Shown here: in pieces, positions 24,477-32,246 of the stretch | How positions within the stretch are numbered: the stretch's first letter is position 1 | Layout of the letters: each line of letters starts with the position of its first letter | Source of the DNA: Desulfurococcaceae archaeon | Lineage (GTDB): Archaea; Thermoproteota; Thermoprotei_A; Sulfolobales; NBVN01 | Length of the DNA: 35,028 nt | Direction of reading: 5' to 3' | Assembly: GCA_020832985.1 (NCBI GenBank) | Contig: JAJHRE010000009.1 | Coordinates: 1-35,028 of the forward strand | Translations under genes and position numbers: made by a program | The notes under the pieces: model-generated | The model's input: the letters and a program-made list of their open reading frames with translations, nothing else | Told to the model about the DNA's origin: nothing | Database searches by the model: none

Positions 24477-24968
24477 ATGGTTAAGACCCTCTACGTAGAC
24501 CCTAAACTCTGTATACATTGTAAGGCTTGTGAAGTAGCTTGTGAGAGAGAACATGACGGTATAAACTTCGTAGAGGTCTACCTAGTTGAGGAGGTTGAGG
24601 CCTCAATACCTTACACATGCAGACATTGTGAGAACGCACCATGCGTAACTGTATGCCCTACTAAAGCACTGTATAAGAGTGATCGTGGGGTATTCGTAAA
24701 TTATGTGAGGTGTATCGGTTGTAAGCAGTGTATAGTTGCATGCCCCTTCGGAATACCTAAATTCCTAGATAAGTTTAAAGTTATAGTTAAGTGTGACTTA
24801 TGCAGGCATAGACTAGCTAAGAACCTACCACCAGCATGTGCTAGTACATGCCCTACAGGAGCTATAAGCTACGTAGAGGAAGTTGAGGTGACTAGGACTA
24901 AACGTGAGGCTGAGATAAGTAAGATTATAGAGTCTGTGAAGGCAGCGAAAACACTACTACGTACCTAA
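24477..24968 (+). CDS. Four-cluster ferredoxin-type Fe-S subunit of formate dehydrogenase
   Basis: 163 residues of the HycB/FdhB-like electron-transfer family. Sixteen Cys form four 4Fe-4S sites: CIHCKACEVAC, CRHCENAPCVTVCP, CIGCKQCIVACP and CDLCRHRLAKNLPPACASTC. A C-terminal charged helix follows. ATG 24477 has SD GGGGTGAC. It passes electrons between the catalytic subunit and a soluble carrier, most likely ferredoxin; the partner is inference. There is no transmembrane anchor, and the next gene downstream is not a redox protein. Confidence 0.9.
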   Translation: MVKTLYVDPKLCIHCKACEVACEREHDGINFVEVYLVEEVEASIPYTCRHCENAPCVTVCPTKALYKSDRGVFVNYVRCIGCKQCIVACPFGIPKFLDKFKVIVKCDLCRHRLAKNLPPACASTCPTGAISYVEEVEVTRTKREAEISKIIESVKAAKTLLRT

Positions 24969-24983
24969 CATCTTAACAGGTAA

Positions 24984-24992
24984 TTTTATAAT
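24984..24992 (+). promoter_or_regulatory. TATA box of a small Lys-rich ORF
   Basis: TTTTATAAT is centred 26 nt upstream of GTG 25014. This is the same leaderless spacing as at the 2408 gene. Confidence 0.45.
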
Positions 24993-25013
24993 TGAAAGTT
25001 AGGTAGTAATTAA

Positions 25014-25103
25014 GTGGTGGTTAGTACGTCAAAATGTAGTCGTGGTAAGGGGAAGAAGGAAGAGAAGGGTAAGAAGGAGGGTAAGGAAGGAAAGCAGTCT
25101 TAA
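25014..25103 (+). CDS. Putative 29-residue Lys/Gly-rich peptide
   Basis: GTG 25014 opens 29 codons ending at TAA 25101-25103. After a short hydrophobic start (VVVSTSKCSRG) the rest is almost only Lys, Gly and Glu (GKGKKEEKGKKEGKEGK). A TATA box at exactly leaderless distance and the intergenic position after the formate dehydrogenase operon support expression, but low-complexity AG-rich DNA can be open by chance. No family recognised; a nucleic-acid-binding tail peptide would be a guess. Confidence 0.4.
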   Translation: MVVSTSKCSRGKGKKEEKGKKEGKEGKQS

Positions 25104-25132
25104 ACCTAAAAACATAAGTTATTTTACTACCC

Positions 25133-25756
25133 CTAACCTCGTAACCTTCTAGACCTCAACCACACCTCATAACAGATCTTACGCCATAACCTATTAATTA
25201 CCTCAATATTATCTTGCTTAGTTAGGAATCTTAATCTAATGGTTATTGAGGGGACCTCTACATTACCTTGACTAGTTTTTATGAATAGTAGGTCGTCATC
25301 ATACCCGCATGTAATCCTCTCAACGACTTCTAAGACCTCACCTAATACCCCCGTATCTAAGGGGACCTCAAGATACCCGAAACTAGTGAGTATGTTCCTG
25401 ATCACATTGTTCTCCTCCCTAGTCGTTGCTAAGTAAATACCGACGTCAACACCTTCTAAAACCTCCTCAATAGATGCTATTAACGCCTTACCAATACCTA
25501 AACCCCTATACCTCCTATCAACAGCTACGTAGTAGATAACCCCTACCTTCTCAGGGCGGGTGTTAACGATGTAGTATATACCTACACCTACAGGTCTATC
25601 ATTTAATGATGCAATCAATACATTACATATACCTAACTCTATACATGAGTTAACATACCATATGTTATAACCCTCCATACTACTACTTATGACTTCATCC
25701 ACTACCCTAAGGTCTTTAAGCTCATCCCCAACTACCTCAACAACCTTAAGGATTAT
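25133..25756 (-). CDS. GNAT-family N-acetyltransferase, apparent ATA start
   Basis: GNAT acetyltransferase of 207 residues if started at ATA 25756, or 189 from GTG 25702. The acetyl-CoA loop RRYRGLGIGKA (motif A) is at 81-91 of the longer form, preceded by strand VGVIYYVAVD and followed by a beta-bulge strand VGIYLATTREENNVIRNILTSFGY. The frame between TAA 25771-25769 and GTG 25702 encodes ILKVVEVVGDELKDLRVV, which looks like the missing first helix and contains no ATG/GTG/TTG. GAGGT lies 4 nt before the ATA. Substrate unknown. It lies 29 nt downstream of the Cas4-like gene, probably in one operon. The long start is less secure than in the other three non-canonical cases. Confidence 0.72.
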   Translation of the reverse strand: MILKVVEVVGDELKDLRVVDEVISSSMEGYNIWYVNSCIELGICNVLIASLNDRPVGVGIYYIVNTRPEKVGVIYYVAVDRRYRGLGIGKALIASIEEVLEGVDVGIYLATTREENNVIRNILTSFGYLEVPLDTGVLGEVLEVVERITCGYDDDLLFIKTSQGNVEVPSITIRLRFLTKQDNIEVINRLWRKICYEVWLRSRRLRG

Positions 25757-25785
25757 CTCAACCTCTAGTTAAGTAGTGAACTTAA

Positions 25786-26409
25786 TCACTTACTACTCAC
25801 TACCTTCTTATAAGGACATAGTACAGAGTATGTACAGTAGTTACATTCCCATGAATACCTCGGGTATGTAGGACTTGATATCCTATCAACTACATCAGCT
25901 TCTGTAAGCCGGTCTAACACTGTGAATTGAGTGATCCTGTCAGGGGTTATGTAGATCAGTAATGAGTAGTTCAGATCCATTAACCAATTATATATCATCA
26001 CCTGCTCTAAATGCGGTTCGTGGGGTATGTTAAGGTCTGACCTAGAAGTCTTAATCTCAATCCCGACCCTACCCTCATCAGTACTTACTATCGCGTCAGC
26101 CCTACCCTTAATAACGACTTTATCACCTGTAGGTAGTACGACCTCCCTAGACGCCTCAACCTCAACACTTACATTACCTCCAAACCTCTCCTTAAGAACA
26201 CTCTGTAATCCCCTATGTATTAAATTACCGGATATTAACGTAGGTATGAAGACCTCCCTCATCCTCAACTCAGGGTATATGAGTTCGTAATTCCTCTTAA
26301 GTAAACACCTCACTAAGTCTGAAACCCAGTAAACGTTAGGCTCTCTAACATGTCTCTCATACTCATCCCTACTTAACTCATAGATCAGCTTAACTATATC
26401 TAAGCCCAA
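25786..26409 (-). CDS. Solitary Cas4/RecB-like nuclease with 4Fe-4S Cys set
   Basis: 207 residues, complete Cas4-type PD-(D/E)XK nuclease. H65 in GNLIHRGL (motif I), D105 in KGRADAIV (motif II), E118-x-K120 in GIEIKTS (motif III), then Q136-x3-Y140 in LEQVMIY. C35 with C189, C192 and C198 (WECNYCTYSVLCP) make the 4Fe-4S site of Cas4/AddB/Dna2 proteins. Cas4 trims DNA ends and helps choose CRISPR spacers, but I see no CRISPR array or other cas gene here, so a repair role is as likely. TTG 26409 is the only start after a double TAG; a TATA box lies 37 nt upstream. Confidence 0.85.
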   Translation of the reverse strand: MGLDIVKLIYELSRDEYERHVREPNVYWVSDLVRCLLKRNYELIYPELRMREVFIPTLISGNLIHRGLQSVLKERFGGNVSVEVEASREVVLPTGDKVVIKGRADAIVSTDEGRVGIEIKTSRSDLNIPHEPHLEQVMIYNWLMDLNYSLLIYITPDRITQFTVLDRLTEADVVDRISSPTYPRYSWECNYCTYSVLCPYKKVVSSK

Positions 26410-26441
26410 TACCTACTACCCACATCATAAGTAACTTAAAG

Positions 26442-26450
26442 TTAATTAAG
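26442..26450 (-). promoter_or_regulatory. TATA box of the Cas4-GNAT operon
   Basis: On the minus strand CTTAATTAA is centred 37 nt upstream of TTG 26409. Confidence 0.45.
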
Positions 26451-26496
26451 CTTGACTACTCAGGAGAAGAAAGTGTTAAATACATCCTAAACAGAT

Positions 26497-26505
26497 CTTA
26501 AACTA
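26497..26505 (+). promoter_or_regulatory. TATA-like box of the alpha-glucan phosphorylase gene
   Basis: CTTAAACTA is centred 30 nt upstream of ATG 26531. A GGTGAGG at 26513-26519 lies 11 nt before the ATG, longer than usual here, so the exact start is a little uncertain. Confidence 0.35.
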
Positions 26506-26530
26506 TAGCTTAGGTGAGGTTAGTAAGTAC

Positions 26531-28102
26531 ATGGCTTTAAGGCTGGTAGACCCTAATCACGAGTATATCGTAGTGAGTGTGACTCCTGACCTAGCCTTAG
26601 ACATAGGTTACACATATGCTGGAGGTTTAGGTGTTCTTGAGGGTGATAAGTTCTACGCAGCAGCAACTCTAGGTTTGAGGTACTTCACCTTCTGCTTATA
26701 CTACGATGAAGGTTACGTAGCTTACGACTTCGACAGTGATGACAACCCAATACCTAAGCCTCAAACACAGCCTGAAGATTTCATTAAGTCCTTAAGGAGT
26801 GAGGGGGAGTTCAAGATTAAGTTGAGAGGTGAGGACGTAAGTGTTGAGGCGTTAAGCTATACCTACAGGAGTGCTAAGGCAGTATTCTTTAAACCAGTAT
26901 CACCTCAATGGGCTTCACAACTCACTAAGAGACTCTATATTGAGGGGAGTGTAGAGGAGAAGTTCTATAAGTACACACTATTCGCTAAATCTGTTGCAGA
27001 GTATATTAGGGGGTATTTACCGGTATATGATATAGCGTTTATAGACCTTCAAGAAGCATATACTGCATTCCTCCCATTAATACTTAAAATACCTGGTAAG
27101 TATAGGTTAGTAATCCATACCGCAGGTATCTGGGGCCATCCAAGCTTCCCACGAAACCTAATACATTCTGAGTACGGGTATAGGTTAATACCTCCTGAGG
27201 TAGTCTTAACTGATGTAGGTCTAGCAGCTTCATCACAGGCATTCGCAGTCTCAGCAAAACACCTCGACATACTCCTAAAGATATTCCCACACTTTAGTGA
27301 GAAGTTATCCTACGTAACCAACGGTGTTAACATTGAGAGGTGGATGCACCCAACTTTGAAGGAGACTTACGAATCACATAAGTTAACTCTAGACTCCTTA
27401 CCAGTAATTAAGAAGAGGGTTAAGAAGGAGTTAGAGAGTTTCTTAAGGAGTTATAAGGATGTATCGTTAGAAGATAAAGTAGTTGTGTTCTGGGGTAGGA
27501 GGTTAGTTGAGTATAAGAGGCCTTGGTTCATCATCAGGCTAATTAATGAGTTAGATAGGAAGGATATAATCTACGTCTTAAGCGGTAAAGCACATCCTCA
27601 CGATGGTTACGGGTTAAGTATTATGAAGGAGTTTATGAAGTTACATAAGAAGAAGGAGAACGTCATCTACATACCTGAACACACTGTAGGTATAGCTAAG
27701 AAGGTCTTACAAGGAGTTGACCTACTACTCTCCACACCCTTCTCTGGTTGGGAAGCATGCGGTACTAGTTATATGAAGGCTGCAGTTAATGCAGTCCCAA
27801 CAATTACTTCTAGGGATGGAGGAGCTTTAGAATTCATAGTCCATGGAATTAACGGCTGGTTCTTCGGTGAGGATCTTAGGGAGCCTATAGACTACACAGG
27901 ACCTGAGGCTAGTAAGATAAATGAGGCTGAGTATCAGGAATTCAAAAACTTATTCCTGAAGGTTGTAGATATGATTAAGAGTAATCCTGAGGGGTACTTC
28001 AGAGTAGCTCTATCAGCTCTAAGGTCATTCATACCTAGAGTATCTATGATTAGGGTTTTAAGAGACTACTACCCACAATTAATTAAACTACCAACTATTT
28101 AG
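26531..28102 (+). CDS. glgP: Short alpha-glucan phosphorylase (GT35-like)
   Basis: 523 residues against about 800 for classical glycogen phosphorylase, but the active-site blocks are in order. GGLGVLEGD (31-39) is the glycine-rich phosphate loop; AASSQAFAVSAKH...YVTNGVN (232-266) is the mid-domain; WGRRLVEYKRP (321-331) matches HEYKR; SGKAHPHD (351-358) matches GKAxP; EACGTSYMKAAVNAVPTI (408-425) holds K416 at the PLP-lysine position and is followed by SRDGGALEF. It should phosphorolyse alpha-1,4-glucan to glucose-1-phosphate in the cytoplasm. Neighbours are all glucan genes. Its end overlaps the convergent GH57 gene by 15 nt. Confidence 0.82.
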   Translation: MALRLVDPNHEYIVVSVTPDLALDIGYTYAGGLGVLEGDKFYAAATLGLRYFTFCLYYDEGYVAYDFDSDDNPIPKPQTQPEDFIKSLRSEGEFKIKLRGEDVSVEALSYTYRSAKAVFFKPVSPQWASQLTKRLYIEGSVEEKFYKYTLFAKSVAEYIRGYLPVYDIAFIDLQEAYTAFLPLILKIPGKYRLVIHTAGIWGHPSFPRNLIHSEYGYRLIPPEVVLTDVGLAASSQAFAVSAKHLDILLKIFPHFSEKLSYVTNGVNIERWMHPTLKETYESHKLTLDSLPVIKKRVKKELESFLRSYKDVSLEDKVVVFWGRRLVEYKRPWFIIRLINELDRKDIIYVLSGKAHPHDGYGLSIMKEFMKLHKKKENVIYIPEHTVGIAKKVLQGVDLLLSTPFSGWEACGTSYMKAAVNAVPTITSRDGGALEFIVHGINGWFFGEDLREPIDYTGPEASKINEAEYQEFKNLFLKVVDMIKSNPEGYFRVALSALRSFIPRVSMIRVLRDYYPQLIKLPTI

Positions 28103-29302
28103 TAATCCTAACAGCCTTAACTCAAGGATTGTTAGGGCTGTGTTAAGTATACAGTAAGCGTTGGTTCTAGATCCGTAAGGTAGGAAGTACCTATGGACCT
28201 CACCGCTAGACTCACCTTTAGAGGATATGTAGTAGTAGTGGTCGCTAGTACTTAAACACCTCCAAACCTCAATTAAATCATTATCTAACTCGTTAATCAC
28301 GCCCCACAACGATTTATGCCTGTTGAAGACAGTTAACTGCTCCTCACACCCTAACCAAGCACTAAGGTCTTTCTCAACATCAGCCCAGCTAATAGTGTTT
28401 TCCGGGGGGACGTCGTAAACATCTACAGGTTTAAACAGCTTAACAGCTTCAGAAGCTGTTAATGCCTCAACACCGTTCTTAACCATAAACATCATCAAGT
28501 ATTTTAAGAAGTCTAGAATTCCTGACTCAACACTATGGTGTTCACCGAAGGTCTCATAATCCATAGCTAATACAACTAAATCACCTGGTGACCTCATAAT
28601 CCAGTCTAAGTACTTATCAGCGAAGAGTGGGTATTGATCCCATGACCTATTAGTAAACCTGAAGGCTACGTCATCACTTAACCTATAATTCCTTAAGAGT
28701 AGGTATGGGGTAGTCGTAGGTGGTGAGTATATGTGGTTAGGACTCCTACCCTTAAGAACCCTCTCAACACCTTCAGTGAATACTGCTTTAAACCCTAGAT
28801 CACCTACGATACTAGCTATGGTGTTGTTGTAGATCATCTCAGTATTTACGAAGGCTTTAGGGACTACCCCGAATAACTCCTTAATCAAGCCTACCTGAAG
28901 GTTCACCTGATTTATGAATTCTCTAGGGTCTTCATATACAGATGTTAGACTATGGTAGTAAGGCTCAACAACCACTTCAGCTAATTCAGAATTTATTAAA
29001 TCCTTAAACAACTCAATAACCTCAGGTACGTACTTCATAAGCTGTTCAAGGACTACCCCTGAGAAGCTAAAGTTAATCTTTACCGACCCTCTAACAGATT
29101 TTAAAGTCTCGATAAGTAGCTTAGTAGTAGGTATGTAACACCTACTACTCACCTTCTTAATAACTGTAGAGTTAAGTCCTTCATCAAATATTAAATCCTT
29201 TAACCCCCTACCACTAAACCCTCTGATCAGACCCCTCACTAAGTCAGTCTTCAGTCTATAGGGTTGATGTACTTCAAACAGTATGACTACGTACTTAACC
29301 AT
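28088..29302 (-). CDS. GH57-family alpha-glucan hydrolase or transferase
   Basis: 404 residues forming the GH57 (beta/alpha)7 barrel. FEVHQPY (9-15) is the first conserved region, EPYYHSL (113-119) the second, AFVNTEMIYN (150-159) carries the nucleophile candidate E155, and AMDYETFGEHH (246-256) carries the acid/base D248. Family activities include alpha-amylase, 4-alpha-glucanotransferase and branching enzyme; size and the FGEHH form suggest alpha-amylase-like, but I cannot decide. No signal peptide, so probably intracellular glycogen turnover. It lies 11 nt after the sugar nucleotidyltransferase gene on the same strand. Confidence 0.88.
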   Translation of the reverse strand: MVKYVVILFEVHQPYRLKTDLVRGLIRGFSGRGLKDLIFDEGLNSTVIKKVSSRCYIPTTKLLIETLKSVRGSVKINFSFSGVVLEQLMKYVPEVIELFKDLINSELAEVVVEPYYHSLTSVYEDPREFINQVNLQVGLIKELFGVVPKAFVNTEMIYNNTIASIVGDLGFKAVFTEGVERVLKGRSPNHIYSPPTTTPYLLLRNYRLSDDVAFRFTNRSWDQYPLFADKYLDWIMRSPGDLVVLAMDYETFGEHHSVESGILDFLKYLMMFMVKNGVEALTASEAVKLFKPVDVYDVPPENTISWADVEKDLSAWLGCEEQLTVFNRHKSLWGVINELDNDLIEVWRCLSTSDHYYYISSKGESSGEVHRYFLPYGSRTNAYCILNTALTILELRLLGLLNSW

Positions 29303-29313
29303 ATCAGACCCTA

Positions 29314-30564
29314 TTAGGAGATGAGGGAGTCCTTAATAGTTGATGAGCCCTTAACGACTTTATTAGGCCATACCTTAGAGTTAATAATACTTACATTATC
29401 ACCTACGACTACGTTATTACCTACTACGCTATTCTCAATAACTACGTTACTACCTACCCTTACATGCCTACCGACCACACTATTAACTACCCTACTCTTA
29501 CTACCTATGAAGCACCTATCCATAACTACGGAGTCCTCAATAACTACACCATCACTCACTATGGTGTAGTGGTCTATGACTGAGTTCGTTATCCTAACCT
29601 TACTACCTAGGAAGACATGCCTACCTAGTAATATATCACCTTCTAAGACTATGTCACCAGCTTCTAACCTATCTATTATCGACTTACGTAACATTCTAGA
29701 GAGTTGTGTCTTACCCATAAACCTAATACCGTAGTGTATGTGGTCTACCTCTAACTCCTCAGGGCTTAACACCTTAAGGAGGTAGAACACAGCCTCCTTA
29801 TACGATTCAGGAGTACCTATATCGAACCAGTACCCCCTATATACATACCCGTAAACACCGTAGCCACACTCTATCAACTTAGGTATTACATGCCTACCGA
29901 AATCCAACTCACCACGCTCAAGTAGTTTCCTACCTACGCCGTAGTTGAAGAAATCTCTAAACTGTGGTGATAGTAGGTATATACCGGTGTTTACCAGTCT
30001 TGAAGGTGCTTCCGACGGACTCGGCTTCTCAACAAACCTCTTAATCCTGTAATCACTACATAACTCAGCAACACCGTAATGTCTTAACCTCTCAACATCT
30101 TCTATCTCCTTCAGGACTATAGTCATGTATGAGTCCTTAACATTATGGTACATCCATAAATCACTTAAGTCTACGTCGAAGACTACATCACCTTGAACAA
30201 CGAGTACGTGCTCACGTATGTCGTAGTAATCCATTACGATCTTAACAGACTCTGCATTACCTCTAGACTCTATATTGGGTTGATACCTAATCCTAACCTC
30301 CTCACCCTTAAGCCCTAACCTATAAGTGATACGTTCACCACTACCTAGATGGTCGAACAACCCAGTATAATTTACGTAACCACTAACACCTAAGTAGAAC
30401 TCCCTAACACCCTGTTTAGCCAGTTTAAACACTATGAAATCTATTAAAGGCTTATTTAAGAATCTAACCATAGCTTTTGAAGTATCCACAGTTAACGGGT
30501 ATAACCTAGTGCCTAAACCCCCTATAGGTATAATAGCCTTAGAGGGTGGGTTTTTGACAGTAAT
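29314..30564 (-). CDS. Sugar-1-phosphate nucleotidyltransferase with LbH domain, apparent ATT start
   Basis: 416 residues if started at ATT 30564. The catalytic loop KAIIPIGGLGTRLYPLT (9-25) is essential for the family, yet no ATG/GTG/TTG occurs between the upstream TAA (30567-30565) and it; the first canonical start, GTG 30489, would delete the loop. ATT 30564 is preceded by GGGAT 3 nt upstream and a TATA box 35 nt upstream, the same geometry as purC. The Rossmann-like domain holds VVQGDVVFDVDLSDL and RFVEKPS; the C-terminal third is a left-handed beta helix of hexapeptides (VVIEDSVVMDRCFIGSK and on). Likely makes NDP-glucose for the neighbouring glycogen synthase; the exact nucleotide is unknown. 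In an operon with GH57. Confidence 0.82.
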   Translation of the reverse strand: MTVKNPPSKAIIPIGGLGTRLYPLTVDTSKAMVRFLNKPLIDFIVFKLAKQGVREFYLGVSGYVNYTGLFDHLGSGERITYRLGLKGEEVRIRYQPNIESRGNAESVKIVMDYYDIREHVLVVQGDVVFDVDLSDLWMYHNVKDSYMTIVLKEIEDVERLRHYGVAELCSDYRIKRFVEKPSPSEAPSRLVNTGIYLLSPQFRDFFNYGVGRKLLERGELDFGRHVIPKLIECGYGVYGYVYRGYWFDIGTPESYKEAVFYLLKVLSPEELEVDHIHYGIRFMGKTQLSRMLRKSIIDRLEAGDIVLEGDILLGRHVFLGSKVRITNSVIDHYTIVSDGVVIEDSVVMDRCFIGSKSRVVNSVVGRHVRVGSNVVIENSVVGNNVVVGDNVSIINSKVWPNKVVKGSSTIKDSLIS

Positions 30565-30594
30565 TTAATCCCTGGTAAATATATGTTGAAGGAA

Positions 30595-30603
30595 CTTATA
30601 AAT
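30595..30603 (-). promoter_or_regulatory. TATA box of the nucleotidyltransferase-GH57 operon
   Basis: ATTTATAAG on the minus strand, identical to the purC TATA box, is centred 35 nt upstream of ATT 30564. Confidence 0.6.
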
Positions 30604-30624
30604 ATTAATTCATTACGTTTAATA

Positions 30625-30632
30625 ATTAAATA
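30625..30632 (+). promoter_or_regulatory. TATA box of the glycogen synthase gene
   Basis: ATTAAATA is centred 27 nt upstream of GTG 30655. This implies a leaderless or nearly leaderless mRNA and supports that start over ATG 30583. Confidence 0.5.
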
Positions 30633-30654
30633 CTACTTACTTAACGGTGGGTTA

Positions 30655-32235
30655 GTGGTTAAGGTATGGTTACTTACGTTTGAATTAGATGGTTTTGCCA
30701 GGGTTGGGGGGTTAGGTAGGGCTGTAAGTATGTTTGCTAAAGCACTCTCTAGGAGGGGTTTAGAAGTCACTGTCTTCATACCTTCCCACGGTAGACACCT
30801 CTCAGAAGAGTATAGGAGGAGATGTAGTTTAAGGGTGGTTGAGGGATTCGTAGTTAGGGGGTTTAGGAGGGGTGTTGACGGGAATCTCTACCCTTACTTT
30901 ATAGGTGCTGAGGAGGGCTTCGTAGATGGTGTGAGGTTTGTTATGTTTAAGGGGTTGGATTACGAGACTGGTAGGTTTTTAGATTCGTGGAATATCTATG
31001 AGAACTTACCTGAGAAGGTATGCCTATATAGTAGAGCTTTAAGGCATTGGGCCGACTTCGTTAGTGAATTACCAGATATTATACATTCTAATGACTGGAC
31101 TTCAGGTCTAGCTGGAGTTCTACTCAGGATTTACTTAGAGAGTAGGGGTTATAGGGTACCGCATATACACTCCATACACCTACTCTCATCACCTTCATTT
31201 CCATGGCATTACGCATCTGAGGATTGGTGTGGACTCCTAAATACCCTTCATAAGGTATGGGTTGGTTACAGACATGAGTTACGTATGACTCAAGAAGTTT
31301 GGGACTCAGTACATGGTAACGTAGATGGCTTCATAATACTTGAGGCTGATGCAGTATCAAGTAATAGTTATGGTTATCTGAGGGAAGTACTGAGTAGGTT
31401 CGGTACGTGGTTAGAGCCGAAGACATGTGTTATTTATAACGTAACTGACTGGAGTGTTAGTGATGTTGAGGAGGTAGCTACTAAGTATGTTGGGAGTAGG
31501 TCTAGAGTAAATGTTAGGAGGTACGTAATCGACTTCTTCAACAGGTCTGGAGGTTTTAAACATGGTGAGTTACGTAACGTTGATAAGCTCATAGTAGCCT
31601 CAGGTAGGTTAACATGGCAGAAGGGGTTCGACCTACTCGTAAAGGCCTTAGACTACATAGACAATAGTATAGGCCTACTAATCAGCGGTATTAGTGTTGG
31701 TGATAAAGGGTTTGAAGAACTTATTAACAGGTTAGTTAGTGAGAGGTGGGGGAGGGTCTTAATAACCACATCATCAATCCCTGAAGACATACTTAAGTTA
31801 ATTATATACTCAGCAAACGTTTATGTAGTCCCGTCAAGGTATGAACCATTCGGTTTAGTATCTATTGAAGCTCAAGCACTAGGTACTCCAGTAGTAGCTT
31901 CTAACGTTGGTGGGTTACCTGAGACTATATTAGATATTAGGTATAGTGTTGAGGGTAGTGGGACTCTAGTATCTATAGATGATCTATGGGGTCTAGCAAG
32001 TACTGTAGAGTCTATAGTATTCGCTACTGAAGCTAGAGATACATCACGTCCTGAGCTAATATATAGGATTAAGGTTGATTGGATTAGAGACCTACTGTTA
32101 AGGAATCCATACCTAGACCTCAGGTTAAACGCTATTAGATGGGTAGATAAGAAGTTCAGGATTGATAATTTATCTGAGGCATTACTTAACTGTTATGAGA
32201 AGGCTAAGCTATACTCATACTACAGCACACTTTAA
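30655..32235 (+). CDS. glgA: Glycogen synthase (GT5-like)
   Basis: 526 residues from GTG 30655, chosen because the family N-terminus VKVWLLTFEL begins there and a promoter lies just upstream; the 24 upstream codons from ATG 30583 look non-coding. It extends alpha-1,4-glucan from ADP- or UDP-glucose. ARVGGLGRAVSMFAKAL is the KVGGLGDV-type nucleotide-sugar loop; DIIHSNDWTSGLAGVLL is the HxHDW block; ASGRLTWQKGFDLLVKAL and VPSRYEPFGLVSIEAQALG with TPVVASNVGGLPETI form the C-terminal GT-B site. Divergent from the sugar nucleotidyltransferase, which would supply its substrate; 11 nt upstream of the DUF2139 gene. Confidence 0.9.
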   Translation: MVKVWLLTFELDGFARVGGLGRAVSMFAKALSRRGLEVTVFIPSHGRHLSEEYRRRCSLRVVEGFVVRGFRRGVDGNLYPYFIGAEEGFVDGVRFVMFKGLDYETGRFLDSWNIYENLPEKVCLYSRALRHWADFVSELPDIIHSNDWTSGLAGVLLRIYLESRGYRVPHIHSIHLLSSPSFPWHYASEDWCGLLNTLHKVWVGYRHELRMTQEVWDSVHGNVDGFIILEADAVSSNSYGYLREVLSRFGTWLEPKTCVIYNVTDWSVSDVEEVATKYVGSRSRVNVRRYVIDFFNRSGGFKHGELRNVDKLIVASGRLTWQKGFDLLVKALDYIDNSIGLLISGISVGDKGFEELINRLVSERWGRVLITTSSIPEDILKLIIYSANVYVVPSRYEPFGLVSIEAQALGTPVVASNVGGLPETILDIRYSVEGSGTLVSIDDLWGLASTVESIVFATEARDTSRPELIYRIKVDWIRDLLLRNPYLDLRLNAIRWVDKKFRIDNLSEALLNCYEKAKLYSYYSTL

Positions 32236-32246
32236 TAGTGATTAGT

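Noticed and set aside
30583-30654. Longer N-terminus of glycogen synthase from ATG 30583
   Set aside because: The added residues overlap the promoter region, are unlike GT5 N-termini, and a TATA box lies 27 nt before GTG 30655.
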